A stretch of 64,000 nt of DNA from NCBI GenBank assembly GCA_945952465.1, contig CAMFIB010000003.1, positions 1 through 64,000 of the forward strand. Reading direction: 5' to 3'. The DNA comes from an uncultured Pseudomonadota bacterium (GTDB lineage: Bacteria > Pseudomonadota > Gammaproteobacteria > Burkholderiales > Burkholderiaceae_C). A program made the position numbers and the translations under genes. This document shows, in pieces, positions 8,840 to 18,158 of this stretch (position 1 is the stretch's first letter; each line of letters opens with the position of its first letter). The notes beneath the pieces were generated by a model. It worked only from the letters and a program-made list of their open reading frames with translations, ran no database searches and was not told the origin of the DNA.

Positions 8840-9817
8840 ATGAGACGCTATTCCCGCATCACCGGCACCGGCAGCCACCTGCCGCCGCGCCGGGTGACCA
8901 ACGCCGAACTGGCGGCGCAGCTCGCTGCCCGCGGCCTGGAAACCACCGACGACTGGATCGTCGAGCGCACCGGCATCCGTGCCCGCCATTTCGCCGAATC
9001 CGACGTGACCAGCAGCGAACTGGCGCTGCACGCCTGCCGCAACGCGCTGGAAGCGGCCGGCCGCAGCGCGTCCGAGATCGACCTGATCATCGTCGCCACC
9101 TCCACGCCGGACATGGTGTTCCCGTCGACCGCGTGCATCTTGCAGCACAAGCTGGGCGCCGCTGGCTGCCCCGCCTTCGACGTGCAGGCCGTTTGCAGCG
9201 GTTTTGTCTATGCGCTGACCGTGGCCGACGCGATGATCCAGTCCGGCAGCGCGAACCGCGCGCTGGTGGTGGGCGCCGAGGTGTTCTCGCGCATCCTCGA
9301 TTTCAACGACCGCACCACCTGCGTGCTGTTCGGCGACGGCGCCGGCGCGGTGGTGCTGGAGGCGTCTGACACACCGGGCATTCTGGCGACCGATCTGCAC
9401 GCCGACGGCAAACACGTCGGCATCCTGTGCGTGCCGGGCAACGTGTCGGGCGGCCAGGTGCTGGGCGACCCGCTGCTGAAGATGGACGGGCAGGCCGTGT
9501 TCAAGCTGGCCGTGGGCGTGCTGGAAGACGCGGCCCGCGCCACGTTGGCCAAGGCCGGCAAGACCGACGCCGACATCGACTGGCTGATTCCCCACCAGGC
9601 CAACATCCGCATCATGCAGAGCACGGCCAGGAAGCTGAAGCTGCCGCTCGACAAGCTGGTCGTCACGGTCGATCAGCATGGCAACACCTCGGCCGCGTCC
9701 ATTCCGCTCGCGCTCGACGCGTCGGTGCGGGCCGGCAAGGTCAAACCGGGCGACACGCTCATGCTGGAAGGCGTCGGCGGTGGGTTCACCTGGGGCGCGG
9801 TGCTCCTGAATTTCTAG
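8840..9817 (+). CDS. fabH: Beta-ketoacyl-ACP synthase III
   Basis: Condenses acetyl-CoA with malonyl-ACP to start fatty-acid synthesis. Catalytic triad: Cys119 (AVCSGF), His252 (IPHQANIRI) and Asn282 ([10 protein letters not shown]). Full length at 325 aa. Its last codons (VLLNF) and TAG stop lie within a copy of the dispersed AT-rich repeat described at 9801-9866. Confidence 0.97.
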   Translation: MRRYSRITGTGSHLPPRRVTNAELAAQLAARGLETTDDWIVERTGIRARHFAESDVTSSELALHACRNALEAAGRSASEIDLIIVATSTPDMVFPSTACILQHKLGAAGCPAFDVQAVCSGFVYALTVADAMIQSGSANRALVVGAEVFSRILDFNDRTTCVLFGDGAGAVVLEASDTPGILATDLHADGKHVGILCVPGNVSGGQVLGDPLLKMDGQAVFKLAVGVLEDAARATLAKAGKTDADIDWLIPHQANIRIMQSTARKLKLPLDKLVVTVDQHGNTSAASIPLALDASVRAGKVKPGDTLMLEGVGGGFTWGAVLLNF

Positions 9818-9866
9818 CAATACAGCGAGATTCGGCGCTGACTTGCGCCCGATTTCACTTGAAAAA
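9801..9866 (+). repeat. Dispersed AT-rich repeat, copy 1 (fabH/fabD junction)
   Basis: Begins TGCTCCTGAATTT, contains TAGCAATACAGCGA, then the strongest conserved block GGCGCTGACTTGCGCCCGAT. The block GGCGCTGACTTGCG and the following GCCGATTTCA-like segment recur at 53585-53647 (minus strand); shorter matches occur in era, before nagZ and in trpF. It covers the fabH stop codon and part of the spacer before fabD. Confidence 0.6.
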
Positions 9867-9894
9867 TCGCCGCATAACCATTGGAACATCGACG

Positions 9895-10839
9895 ATGACG
9901 ACATACGCATTCGTATTTCCGGGCCAGGGCTCGCAATCGGTCGGCATGCTGGACGGCTGGGGCGACCACCCGGTGGTGGTCGACACGCTGAAAGAGGCCT
10001 CACAGGCCTTGGGCGAAGACGTCGGCGCGCTCATCAAGAACGGCCCCAAGGAAGCGCTGGCGCTGACCACCAACACCCAGCCGGTGATGCTGGTGGCCGG
10101 TGTGGCCGCCTACCGCGCCTGGCTGGCCGAGGGCGGCAAGCCGCCGGCGGCGGTGGCCGGCCATTCGCTGGGCGAGTATTCGGCGCTGGTCGCCGCCAGC
10201 GTGCTGTCGCTGGCCGACGCAGTGAAGCTGGTGCGCTTTCGGGCGCAGGCCATGCAGGACGCGGTGCCGGTCGGTACCGGCGCGATGGCGGCCATTTTGG
10301 GGCTGGACGCGGCGGTCATCGTGGCGAACTGCGAAACCGTGACCCGGGAACTCGGCGGCGCCGAGGTGGTGGAAGCCGTCAACTTCAACGACCCGGCGCA
10401 AACCGTCATCTCCGGCAGCAAGGCGGCGGTGGAGAAGGCCTGCGAGGTGCTGAAGGCGGCCGGCGCGAAACGCGCGCTGCCGCTGCCGGTGTCGGCCCCT
10501 TTCCATTCCAGCCTGATGCTGCCGGCCGCTGAAAAGCTGCGCGTGCGGCTGGGTGAGGCCACCTTCAACAAGCCGCTGATCCCGGTGGTGAACAACATCG
10601 ACACCGCGGTGGAAGACGACCCGAGCCGCATCGTCGACGCGCTGGTGCGCCAGGCCTTCGGACCGGTGCGCTGGGTGGGCTGTGTGCACGCGATGAAGGC
10701 ACGCGGCCTGAGCACGCTGGTGGAATGCGGCCCCGGCAAGGTGCTGGCCGGCCTGACCAAACGCATCGACCCCGAACTGACCGGCCTCGCGCTGTTCGAT
10801 CCGGCCACGCTGGCCGACGTCAAGACCCAACTCCAATAA
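9895..10839 (+). CDS. fabD: Malonyl-CoA:ACP transacylase
   Basis: Loads malonate onto ACP. 314 aa. The N-terminus FVFPGQGSQSVGML, the nucleophile Ser91 in AGHSLGEYSALVA, and the catalytic His in APFHSSLM are visible. The ATG is chosen because FabD proteins start immediately before the FVFPGQGSQ block, although the frame stays open far upstream. The spacer to fabH contains a dispersed repeat; the spacer to fabG is 10 nt. Confidence 0.97.
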   Translation: MTTYAFVFPGQGSQSVGMLDGWGDHPVVVDTLKEASQALGEDVGALIKNGPKEALALTTNTQPVMLVAGVAAYRAWLAEGGKPPAAVAGHSLGEYSALVAASVLSLADAVKLVRFRAQAMQDAVPVGTGAMAAILGLDAAVIVANCETVTRELGGAEVVEAVNFNDPAQTVISGSKAAVEKACEVLKAAGAKRALPLPVSAPFHSSLMLPAAEKLRVRLGEATFNKPLIPVVNNIDTAVEDDPSRIVDALVRQAFGPVRWVGCVHAMKARGLSTLVECGPGKVLAGLTKRIDPELTGLALFDPATLADVKTQLQ

Positions 10840-10849
10840 GCAGAGCCCC

Positions 10850-11599
10850 ATGAGCGACATTTCATTCGAAGGCCAGGTGGCCCTGGTCACCGGCGCCTCG
10901 CGCGGCATCGGCGCGGCCATCGCCCACGAACTGGCGGCGCGCGGCCTGAAGGTGATTGGCACCGCCACCACCGACGACGGAGCCGCCAAGGTGGGCAAGG
11001 CGCTGGCCGCCTTCCCGGGCTGCCGCGGCGCCACGCTGGATGTGAACGATGGCGCGGCGGCCGACGCGCTGATCGACGCCATCGTCAAGGAGCACGGCGG
11101 CCTGCAGGTGCTGGTGAACAACGCCGGCATCACCCGCGACATGCTGGCCATGCGCCTGAAAGACGACGACTGGGACGCGGTGCTCGACACCAACCTGAAG
11201 GCGGTGTTCCGCCTAAGCCGCGCCGTGATGCGGCCGATGATGAAGCAGCGCTACGGCCGCATCGTCAACGTGACCAGCGTGGTCGGCTCTTCCGGCAACC
11301 CCGGCCAGGCCAATTACGCGGCGGCCAAGGCCGGCGTGGCCGGCATGAGCCGGGCGCTGGCCCGCGAACTGGGCTCGCGCAACATCACCGTGAACTGCAT
11401 CGCGCCCGGCTTCATCGAGACCGACATGACCGCCGGCCTGCCCGAAGAGCAGCAGAAGGCGCTGCTGGCGCAGATTCCGCTGGGCCACCTTGGCAAACCG
11501 CAGGACATCGCCCATGCGGTGGCCTTCGTGGCGTCGCCGCAGGCGGCCTATGTCACGGGCCAGGAAATCCACGTCAATGGTGGCATGTACATGGCCTGA
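10850..11599 (+). CDS. fabG: 3-oxoacyl-ACP reductase
   Basis: NADPH-dependent SDR that reduces 3-ketoacyl-ACP in fatty-acid elongation. The cofactor motif is TGASRGIGAAIA (residues 14-25). Catalytic residues: Asn115 (TNLKAV), Ser143 (VTSVVGSSG), Tyr156 and Lys160 (NYAAAKAG). The NADPH-type start and the GQEIHVNGGMYM C-terminus are typical of FabG. 249 aa. Confidence 0.97.
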   Translation: MSDISFEGQVALVTGASRGIGAAIAHELAARGLKVIGTATTDDGAAKVGKALAAFPGCRGATLDVNDGAAADALIDAIVKEHGGLQVLVNNAGITRDMLAMRLKDDDWDAVLDTNLKAVFRLSRAVMRPMMKQRYGRIVNVTSVVGSSGNPGQANYAAAKAGVAGMSRALARELGSRNITVNCIAPGFIETDMTAGLPEEQQKALLAQIPLGHLGKPQDIAHAVAFVASPQAAYVTGQEIHVNGGMYMA

Positions 11600-11929
<330 letters not shown>

Positions 11930-12034
11930 GCGCCGGCCGCTGCCGGCCGGGGGCTGATGTCCTGTCCCTCGCGCTGAGGGCGACGGCGATCCCGCCTTCC
12001 GCGCCCCCGCTCTTCAACCGTCACCCCGTACACC

Positions 12035-13282
12035 ATGTCCCGTCGTCGCGTCGTCGTCACCGGCCTGGGTTGCATCAGCCCGGTCGGCAACACCGTGGCC
12101 GAAGCCTGGTCCAACCTGTTGGCCGGAAACTCCGGCATTGGCCCCATCACCAAGTTCGACGCGTCGAACTTCGCCTGCAAGATCGCCGGCGAGGTGCGCG
12201 GCTTCCCGCTCGAGACCTACATCGGCGCCAAGGAAGCCCGCACGATGGACACCTTCATCCACTACGGCATCGCGGCCTCCGCGCAGGCCGTGGCCGATGC
12301 GGGCCTGGCCACCGGCGAGGCGCTGGGTGAAGAAGAGTCGCTGCGCATCGGCTGCGTCATCGGCTCCGGCATCGGCGGGCTGCCGATGATCGAGGAAACC
12401 CACAGCGAGCTGGTGAACCGCGGCCCGCGCCGCATCTCGCCGTTCTTCGTGCCGGCCTCGATCAGCAACATGATCGCCGGCCATGTGTCGATGCGCTTCG
12501 GCTTCAAGGGCCCGAACATCGCCATCGTCACCGCCTGCACGACCGGCCTGCACTGCATCGGCGACGCCGGCCGCATGATCGAATACGGCGACGCCGACGT
12601 CATGGTGGCCGGTGGCGCCGAGGCCACCGTGTCGCCGCTGGGCATCGGCGGTTTCGCCGCGATGCGCGCGCTCTCTACCCGCAACGACGACCCCAAGACC
12701 GCCTCGCGCCCCTGGGACAAGGACCGCGACGGCTTCGTGCTGGGCGAGGGTGCCGGTGTCGTCGTGCTGGAAGAGTACGAACACGCCAAGGCGCGCGGCG
12801 CCAAGATTTATTGCGAGCTGGCGGGCTTCGGCATGAGCGCCGACGCGGGCCACATGACCGCCCCCAACATGGACGGCCCGCGCCGCGCCATGCTGGCTGC
12901 GCTTCGCAACGCCGGCGTGAACCCCGACCAGGTCGACTTTCTGAACGCGCACGGCACCTCCACGCCGCTGGGCGACATCAACGAAACCAACGCGATCAAG
13001 GCGGCACTGGGCGACCGCGCCAAACGGATCGTCGTGAATTCCACCAAGTCGATGACCGGCCACCTGCTGGGCGGCGCCGGCGGCGTGGAAAGCGTGTTCA
13101 CGGTGCTGTCGGTGCACCACCAGCAGGTGCCACCCACCATCAACATCTTCAACCAGGACCCCGAGTGCGACCTGGACTACTGCGCGAACACCGCGCGGGA
13201 CGTGAAGATCGACGTTGCGCTCAAGAACAACTTCGGTTTCGGCGGCACCAACGGCGCGCTCGTCTTCAAGCGGCTGAGCTGA
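12035..13282 (+). CDS. fabF: Beta-ketoacyl-ACP synthase II
   Basis: Elongating condensing enzyme. 415 aa. The Cys-His-His triad is Cys168 (VTACTTGLH), His306 ([11 protein letters not shown]) and His343 ([13 protein letters not shown]). The order acpP-fabF is the general one in proteobacteria. The next ORF starts 13 nt downstream. Confidence 0.97.
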   Translation: MSRRRVVVTGLGCISPVGNTVAEAWSNLLAGNSGIGPITKFDASNFACKIAGEVRGFPLETYIGAKEARTMDTFIHYGIAASAQAVADAGLATGEALGEEESLRIGCVIGSGIGGLPMIEETHSELVNRGPRRISPFFVPASISNMIAGHVSMRFGFKGPNIAIVTACTTGLHCIGDAGRMIEYGDADVMVAGGAEATVSPLGIGGFAAMRALSTRNDDPKTASRPWDKDRDGFVLGEGAGVVVLEEYEHAKARGAKIYCELAGFGMSADAGHMTAPNMDGPRRAMLAALRNAGVNPDQVDFLNAHGTSTPLGDINETNAIKAALGDRAKRIVVNSTKSMTGHLLGGAGGVESVFTVLSVHHQQVPPTINIFNQDPECDLDYCANTARDVKIDVALKNNFGFGGTNGALVFKRLS

Positions 13283-13294
13283 GAACTGAGCGGG

Positions 13295-13765
13295 ATGCAC
13301 GGCGCCCCATCGGTCCGGTATCCGGTGGGACGCACGCGTGAACTGGCGTGGCTGCTGGCCAGCCTTGGCCTCGCGGGGGCCGCGAGTGTGCTTGTCTATC
13401 TGATCCAGACCCCGGCCAACGGATGGCGCGTGGCGTTGCCGGTCGTTGCCGCGCTGCTCGCGGCGTACGGTGGCTGGAGTTTCTGGCGGCGGCTGTCCGA
13501 GGGCGCGCTGCGCTGGAGCGGCAGCCACTGGTTCTGGCGGCCTGCCGGCGCGTTGGACGACGACACCGAAGTCGCCGTCTACGTTCGCCTGGACCTGCAG
13601 AGTGCCCTGCTGCTGAAATTGGAAGCCGACGGCTGCCGGCCGCTGTGGCTGTGGGTCGGCCGCCGCCTTGCACCCACGATGTGGGATGACCTTCGGCGTG
13701 CGGTATATTCCCCGGCCGGTTCCGCTGTCGAGGGCGCACCGACCGGCACCTCTATCCCGCCATGA
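13295..13765 (+). CDS. Hypothetical inner-membrane protein between fabF and rpoE
   Basis: 156 aa; no named family recognised. Two hydrophobic segments near the N-terminus (about residues 17-35 and 42-62, separated by a short QTPANGW loop) suggest a helical hairpin in the membrane. A soluble C-terminal domain of about 90 residues is rich in Trp (WSFWRRL, WSGSHWFWRP, PLWLWVG) and ends in a low-complexity tail. Its TGA overlaps the rpoE start (ATGA), so it is translationally coupled to the sigma factor. The layout (two N-terminal helices, Trp-rich domain) recalls YgfX-like proteins, but I would not assign it. The coupling hints at a link with envelope stress control. Confidence 0.75.
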   Translation: MHGAPSVRYPVGRTRELAWLLASLGLAGAASVLVYLIQTPANGWRVALPVVAALLAAYGGWSFWRRLSEGALRWSGSHWFWRPAGALDDDTEVAVYVRLDLQSALLLKLEADGCRPLWLWVGRRLAPTMWDDLRRAVYSPAGSAVEGAPTGTSIPP

Positions 13766-14391
13766 CCGAACCCGCCGCGCCCCCTTCCGCATCCGATCCC
13801 GATGCGCTGCTGGTCGAGCGCACGGTCGCGGGCGACCAGCGGGCGTTCGAGCTGCTGGTCGTCAAATACCAGCGCCGCATCGAGCGGCTGATCGGCCGCA
13901 TGGTGCGCGATGCCGACCTGGTGCAGGACATCGCGCAGGAGACCTTCATCCGAGCCTACCGGGCGCTGCACCAGTTCCGCGGCGACGCCCAGTTCTACAC
14001 CTGGCTGTACCGCATTGCCGTCAACACCGCCAAGAAGGCGCTGGTCGACCTTCGGCGTGACCCGCTGATTTTCGAGAACGCGATGAAACCGGCGGACGAC
14101 GACGATGAAACTTACCGCCCTGAACGCGAACTAACCACCACCGAGACGCCCGAAGCGCTGATGGCCAGCCGGGAAATCGCGGAGGCCGTGAACGCCGCGA
14201 TGGCGGCCTTGCCGGAAGACTTGCGGCAGGCTGTTACGCTGCGGGAAATCGAAGGATTGAGTTATGAGGAAATCGCCGAAGCCATGGATTGCCCGATCGG
14301 CACGGTGCGTTCGCGCATCTTCCGGGCCCGGGAAGCGATTTCGGCAAGGGTCAAGCCCTTGCTCGACAACCAGACGGGCAAGCGCTGGTGA
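13762..14391 (+). CDS. rpoE: ECF RNA polymerase sigma factor RpoE (AlgU)
   Basis: 209-aa group-4 sigma factor for envelope stress. Region 2 includes the AFELLVVKYQRRIERLIGRM and DLVQDIAQETFIRAYRAL segments. Region 4 has the helix-turn-helix LREIEGLSYEEIAEAMDCPI followed by GTVRSRIFRAREAI. It is followed by its anti-sigma factor and the periplasmic regulators rseA, rseB and mucD in the standard order. The family normally autoregulates; no clear sigma-E promoter was located here, and the gene may be transcribed with fabF. Confidence 0.96.
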   Translation: MTEPAAPPSASDPDALLVERTVAGDQRAFELLVVKYQRRIERLIGRMVRDADLVQDIAQETFIRAYRALHQFRGDAQFYTWLYRIAVNTAKKALVDLRRDPLIFENAMKPADDDDETYRPERELTTTETPEALMASREIAEAVNAAMAALPEDLRQAVTLREIEGLSYEEIAEAMDCPIGTVRSRIFRAREAISARVKPLLDNQTGKRW

Positions 14392-14474
14392 TGCGGTTTT
14401 GTTCACGAATGCGGGCAATGGCCGGGGAACCGGCTCCGGAACGGCGATCCTAAAGAGCGCAAGGCGGTAACACC

Positions 14475-15065
14475 ATGAAGAACGATGTCCAACCCTCCTC
14501 ACGGGAGGTTCTGTCGGCGCTGGCCGATGGCGAACTGCGCGGCGCCGAATTCGCTGCCGCCCTGGATGACGCCCAGCAGGCCGAGTCGCTCGAAACCTGG
14601 CACCGCTACCACCTCATCGGCGAGGTGCTGCGTTCCTCCCAGACGCGCTGCAGTGCGGCGCACGATTCGGCCTTCTTGCAGACGCTGCGCGGCCGGCTTG
14701 GCACCGAGAGCGTGACACTAGTGGCGGCCATTGAGCCCATCGTGGTGCGCGCCGATGCTGCCAACGACGGCGTCTGGCGCTGGAAGATGGTTGCCGGCCT
14801 GGCCTCGGTCACTGCTATCGGTGTGATGGCGTGGTCGGTTGCGGGTCCCCTGCTGTCGGGTGGCAGCGGTGCCGTGCTGGCGCGTGCCGACAATGGGCCC
14901 ATGCCGTCCGGCGCGGTGCTGGTCGCCAGCCCCGAAGGCACGATCCTGCGCGACGCCCGCCTGGACGAAATGCTGGCCGCCCATCGCCAGGTCGGCGGCA
15001 ATTCCGCTCTCCAGATGCCGGCCGGCTTCCTGCGCAACGCCACCTTCGAAGGCAACGCTCGCTGA
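14475..15065 (+). CDS. rseA: Anti-sigma-E factor RseA
   Basis: 196-aa single-pass inner-membrane protein that sequesters RpoE. The cytosolic N-terminus (SREVLSALADGELRGAEFAAAL) is the RseA N-terminal anti-sigma domain. One membrane span (about residues 98-116, MVAGLASVTAIGVMAWSVA) separates it from a periplasmic part that RseB binds. Its stop overlaps the start of rseB (TGATG). Confidence 0.93.
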   Translation: MKNDVQPSSREVLSALADGELRGAEFAAALDDAQQAESLETWHRYHLIGEVLRSSQTRCSAAHDSAFLQTLRGRLGTESVTLVAAIEPIVVRADAANDGVWRWKMVAGLASVTAIGVMAWSVAGPLLSGGSGAVLARADNGPMPSGAVLVASPEGTILRDARLDEMLAAHRQVGGNSALQMPAGFLRNATFEGNAR

Positions 15066-16117
15066 TGGGTCGTCTTTCGGTTCTCGCTGCCGCACGGGCG
15101 TCGGCACGGCGCCGCTGGGTGGCCGGTGCGGTCGCCTGCGTGGTGGCCGGCAGTGTGCTGGCCCAGCCGGCGCCCCCCGCTGCGCAGCCGTCGCAGCAGG
15201 ACTCACGCTCCATCAACGAATGGCTGACGCGCACGCACGAGGCCTCGAGGCGTCGGGCCTATCAGGGTACCTTCGTGGTGTCATCGGCGGTCAGCATGTC
15301 GAGCGCACGCATCTGGCACGTCTGCGACGGCGAGCAGCAGATCGAGCGGGTCGAGGCGCTGACCGGCCCGCCGCGCTTCACCTTCCGCCACAACGACCAG
15401 GTGACGACCTTCCTGCCGGAAAGCCGGGTGGTGATGATCGACCGCCGGGAGTCGCTGGGAAGTTTCCCGACGCTGCTGGCGTCCCGGGAGAGCACCATTC
15501 CGGATCACTACGCGATGCGGCCCGACGGCAACGCACGCGGCGAGCGGGTGGCTGGTTACGACACCGATGTGGTGCTGATCCTTCCGCGCGACAAACTCCG
15601 CTTCGGCTATCGGGTCTGGAGCGAGAAGAAGACCGGGCTGGTCGTCAAGATGCAGACACTGGACATCAACGGCGCAGTGCTGGAACAGGCCGCTTTCTCC
15701 GAGCTACAGCTCGATGCGCCGGTGCGCATGGACCGGCTGGCCCAGCAGATGACGCGCACCGAGGGGTACCGCGTCGAAAAACCCACGTTGGTGAAGACCA
15801 CGCCGCAGGCGGAGGGTTGGTTCTTGAAGTCCCCGGTCGACGGCTTCAGATCGGTCAGCTGCTACCGCCGCCCGATTGCCGCCGCCGGCCAGCCGCCCAT
15901 GAACACGCTGCAGTGGGTGTTCTCGGATGGGCTGGCTTCGGTGTCGCTGTTCATGGAACCTTTCGAGGCGCAACGGCATCAGCAGGAAATGACGATGGCC
16001 ATGGGCGCCACCCAGACGATGACGCGGCGCGTCAACGACTGGTGGTTGACGGCGGTCGGTGAAGTCCCGGCGCAGACCTTGCAGGCGTTCGTCCAGAATC
16101 TGGAACGCCGCAAATAG
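15065..16117 (+). CDS. rseB: Sigma-E regulatory protein RseB (MucB)
   Basis: 350-aa periplasmic protein that binds RseA and senses mislocalised lipoproteins or LPS. N-terminal signal peptide (about residues 1-33, ending VVAGSVLAQP). A lipoprotein-binding-like domain follows (YQGTFVVSSAVSMSSARIWHV and onward), then the smaller C-terminal domain. The ATG is chosen because it overlaps the rseA stop and directly precedes the signal peptide. Confidence 0.93.
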   Translation: MGRLSVLAAARASARRRWVAGAVACVVAGSVLAQPAPPAAQPSQQDSRSINEWLTRTHEASRRRAYQGTFVVSSAVSMSSARIWHVCDGEQQIERVEALTGPPRFTFRHNDQVTTFLPESRVVMIDRRESLGSFPTLLASRESTIPDHYAMRPDGNARGERVAGYDTDVVLILPRDKLRFGYRVWSEKKTGLVVKMQTLDINGAVLEQAAFSELQLDAPVRMDRLAQQMTRTEGYRVEKPTLVKTTPQAEGWFLKSPVDGFRSVSCYRRPIAAAGQPPMNTLQWVFSDGLASVSLFMEPFEAQRHQQEMTMAMGATQTMTRRVNDWWLTAVGEVPAQTLQAFVQNLERRK

Positions 16118-16170
16118 GCCGGCGTGCGAACCCGCGGGATGCGGGGCGCTTTTGTTGAAATGAGGTCACG

Positions 16171-17640
16171 ATGATCCGTATCGATTGGAAAAATCTCCGC
16201 TCCTTCGCGGTGGTGGGCGCGCTCGCGGTGGGCACCACGGTGGCATTGATGCCGACCAAGCCCATCTCGGCGCAGTCGGCGCCGCAGCCGCGCGGCCTGC
16301 CCGACTTCACCGACCTGGTCGAGCAGGTCGGTCCGGCGGTGGTCAACATCCGCACCGTCGAGAAGGTCCGCCAGTCCAGCGGCCCTGGCGAGGAGGAAAT
16401 GCAGGAGCTGTTCCGCCGTTTCTTCGGGGAGCGCTTTCCCAACATGCCCAAACCCAACCCGCGTCAGCAGGCGCCACAGCCGGACGAGGAGCGTCCGCGC
16501 GGTGTGGGCTCCGGCTTCATCCTGACGTCGGACGGCTTCGTGATGACCAACGCCCATGTGGTGGATGGCGCCGACGAAGTGCTGGTCACGCTGACCGACA
16601 ACCGCGAGTTCAAGGCCCGCATCGTCGGCGCCGACAAGCGCACCGACGTGGCGGTGGTGAAGATCGATGCCACCGGCTTGCCGGCGGTGAAGACGGGCGA
16701 CGTCAACAAGCTCAAGGTGGGCGAATGGGTGATGGCGATCGGTTCGCCGTTCGGCCTCGAAAACACCGTGACGGCCGGCATCGTCAGCGCCAAGCAGCGC
16801 GACACCGGCGACTACCTGCCCTTCATCCAGACCGACGTGGCGATCAACCCGGGCAACTCCGGCGGACCGCTGATCAACCTGCGCGGCGAGGTGGTCGGCA
16901 TCAACAGCCAGATCTACTCGCGCTCGGGTGGCTTCCAGGGCATCTCGTTCGCGATTCCCATTGACGAAGCGACCCGCGTCGCCGAGCAACTGCGCGTCAG
17001 CGGCCGGGTGCAGCGTGGCCGCATCGGTGTGCAGATCGACCAGGTGACGCGCGACGTGGCCGAGTCGATCGGCCTGGGCAAGGCGCAGGGCGCGCTGGTG
17101 CGCAACGTGGAGAGCGGGGCGCCGGCCGACAAGGCGGGTGTGGAGCCGGGCGACATCATCGTCAAGTTCGACGGCAAAACCATCGACAAGTCGTCCGATC
17201 TGCCGCGCCTGGTGGGCAACACCAAGCCGGGCACGAAGAGCACGCTCACGGTGTTCCGCCGCGGGCAGAGCAAGGACCTGCCGGTGACGATCGCCGAGAT
17301 CGAACCCGAGAAGCCGGTTCGCAAGGTGGCCGACAAGCCGGAGCCACCGAAACCGGCCGCCGCCAGCGCGCTGGGCCTGTCGGTGAACGATTTGACCGAC
17401 GCGCAGCGCGGCGAGCTGAAGATCAAGGGTGGCGTGCGCGTCAGTGCGGCGACCGACAATGCCGCGCGTGCCGGCCTGCGTGAGGGCGACGTGATCACCC
17501 AGGTAGCCAACGCCGAGGTGAACAACGTGAAGCAGTTCGAAGCGGCCGTCGCCAAGGCGGACAAGAGCAAGCCGGTGAGCCTGTTGTTCCGCCGGGGCGA
17601 TCTGGCCCAGTTCGCCATCATCCGGCCGGTGGCCCGCTGA
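16171..17640 (+). CDS. mucD: Periplasmic serine endoprotease DegP-like (MucD)
   Basis: 489-aa HtrA-family protease/chaperone of the periplasm. N-terminal signal/anchor (about residues 10-34, ending PISAQ). Trypsin-like domain with His129 (TNAHVVDGA), Asp159 (RTDVAVVKI) and Ser230 (NPGNSGGPL). Two PDZ domains follow (about 260-365 and 385-485; GVRVSAATDNAARAGLREGD in the second). It completes the rpoE-rseA-rseB-mucD block and is followed by an intrinsic terminator. Confidence 0.95.
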   Translation: MIRIDWKNLRSFAVVGALAVGTTVALMPTKPISAQSAPQPRGLPDFTDLVEQVGPAVVNIRTVEKVRQSSGPGEEEMQELFRRFFGERFPNMPKPNPRQQAPQPDEERPRGVGSGFILTSDGFVMTNAHVVDGADEVLVTLTDNREFKARIVGADKRTDVAVVKIDATGLPAVKTGDVNKLKVGEWVMAIGSPFGLENTVTAGIVSAKQRDTGDYLPFIQTDVAINPGNSGGPLINLRGEVVGINSQIYSRSGGFQGISFAIPIDEATRVAEQLRVSGRVQRGRIGVQIDQVTRDVAESIGLGKAQGALVRNVESGAPADKAGVEPGDIIVKFDGKTIDKSSDLPRLVGNTKPGTKSTLTVFRRGQSKDLPVTIAEIEPEKPVRKVADKPEPPKPAAASALGLSVNDLTDAQRGELKIKGGVRVSAATDNAARAGLREGDVITQVANAEVNNVKQFEAAVAKADKSKPVSLLFRRGDLAQFAIIRPVAR

Positions 17641-17677
17641 GCGGCGCTACCGGTGGTGGCCTGGTAACAGGCCGATG

Positions 17678-17713
17678 AAGGCCCCTACCCGTGCTCGGGT
17701 TTGGGCCTTTTTT
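17678..17713 (+). terminator. Intrinsic terminator of the rpoE-mucD operon
   Basis: AAGGCCC (17678-17684) pairs with GGGCCTT (17703-17709), with an inner CCCG/CGGG stem, followed by a T-run. A smaller perfect hairpin (GGCCTG/CAGGCC, 17658-17673) precedes it. Confidence 0.85.
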
Positions 17714-18049
17714 CTTGGAAACCACAGCCGGCCAAAATTTTTTTGACGCCAGGCTGGTGTGGCCTACAAATGTTTGCGAACGCTCACATCGAATTTTCTC
17801 ATGCCAGAGGCGGTTAAAATCAGCCGGTCGACAGGTCGGTTTCGGCATATCGCGGATGTTTGAGCCCACGATACGAGATATCAAATCCCTGTCCACCGCT
17901 GATCCACAGGTGGCCCACAAACAGCCCACCCAGTTGCCCACCCAAATTGTTGATAACTTGTGAATAATAATGCTGTTGCTGGCCTGCAACGACGCCTCGG
18001 GGAGCTTGGATCGGGTGTACGCGAACCTCTTTTTGCCTACAATGAAGTC

Positions 18050-18114
18050 CCAACTATCGCAGTTGCCATAGATTGTTGGTTCAGGGCGCGTCTTGCAATG
18101 ACGCGCCCTTTTTT
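18050..18114 (+). ncRNA. Candidate small RNA or leader transcript upstream of lepA
   Basis: A -10-like TACAAT (18038-18043, weak -35) would start a transcript near 18050 that ends at a strong intrinsic terminator, about 65 nt in all. The 5' part can pair CCAAC...GTTGG around TAT/ATA with a bulge. No known RNA family was recognised. It may instead be a prematurely terminated lepA leader (attenuator). Confidence 0.35.
18084..18114 (+). terminator. Strong intrinsic terminator 45 nt before lepA
   Basis: Perfect 9-bp stem GGGCGCGTC/GACGCGCCC with a 7-nt loop (TTGCAAT), then six T. It faces lepA, and no convincing promoter lies between it and the lepA ATG. Confidence 0.88.
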
Positions 18115-18158
18115 CTTGTGCGCGCCATTGCATTTCAATCACTTGTAGTTCTTCGTTG

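Larger units (their letters stand above)
17714..18158 (+). promoter_or_regulatory. AT-richer mucD-lepA gap with DnaA-box-like motifs
   Basis: No convincing coding sequence in this 445-nt stretch, which is clearly more AT-rich than its neighbours. On the minus strand 17967-17959 reads TTATTCACA, an exact match to the DnaA-box consensus TTATNCACA. On the plus strand 17900-17908 reads TGATCCACA (one mismatch). They flank a run of CCCAC repeats and TTGTTGATAAC, an arrangement reminiscent of an origin region. Possible -10 boxes are TAAAAT (17815-17820) and TACAAT (18038-18043). What it does is unknown. Confidence 0.45.

Noticed and set aside
11930-12034. GC-rich hairpins between acpP and fabF as a terminator
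   Set aside because: CCGGCC/GGCCGG and CCCTC/GAGGG stems are present but no T-run follows; probably only mRNA structure.
12014-13792. 592-codon open frame on the minus strand
   Set aside because: Antisense to fabF and the following ORF; shadow composition.
17691-17963. 90-codon ORF in the mucD-lepA gap
   Set aside because: It starts inside the terminator stem-loop, has no Shine-Dalgarno and no recognisable similarity; the region is better explained as regulatory.
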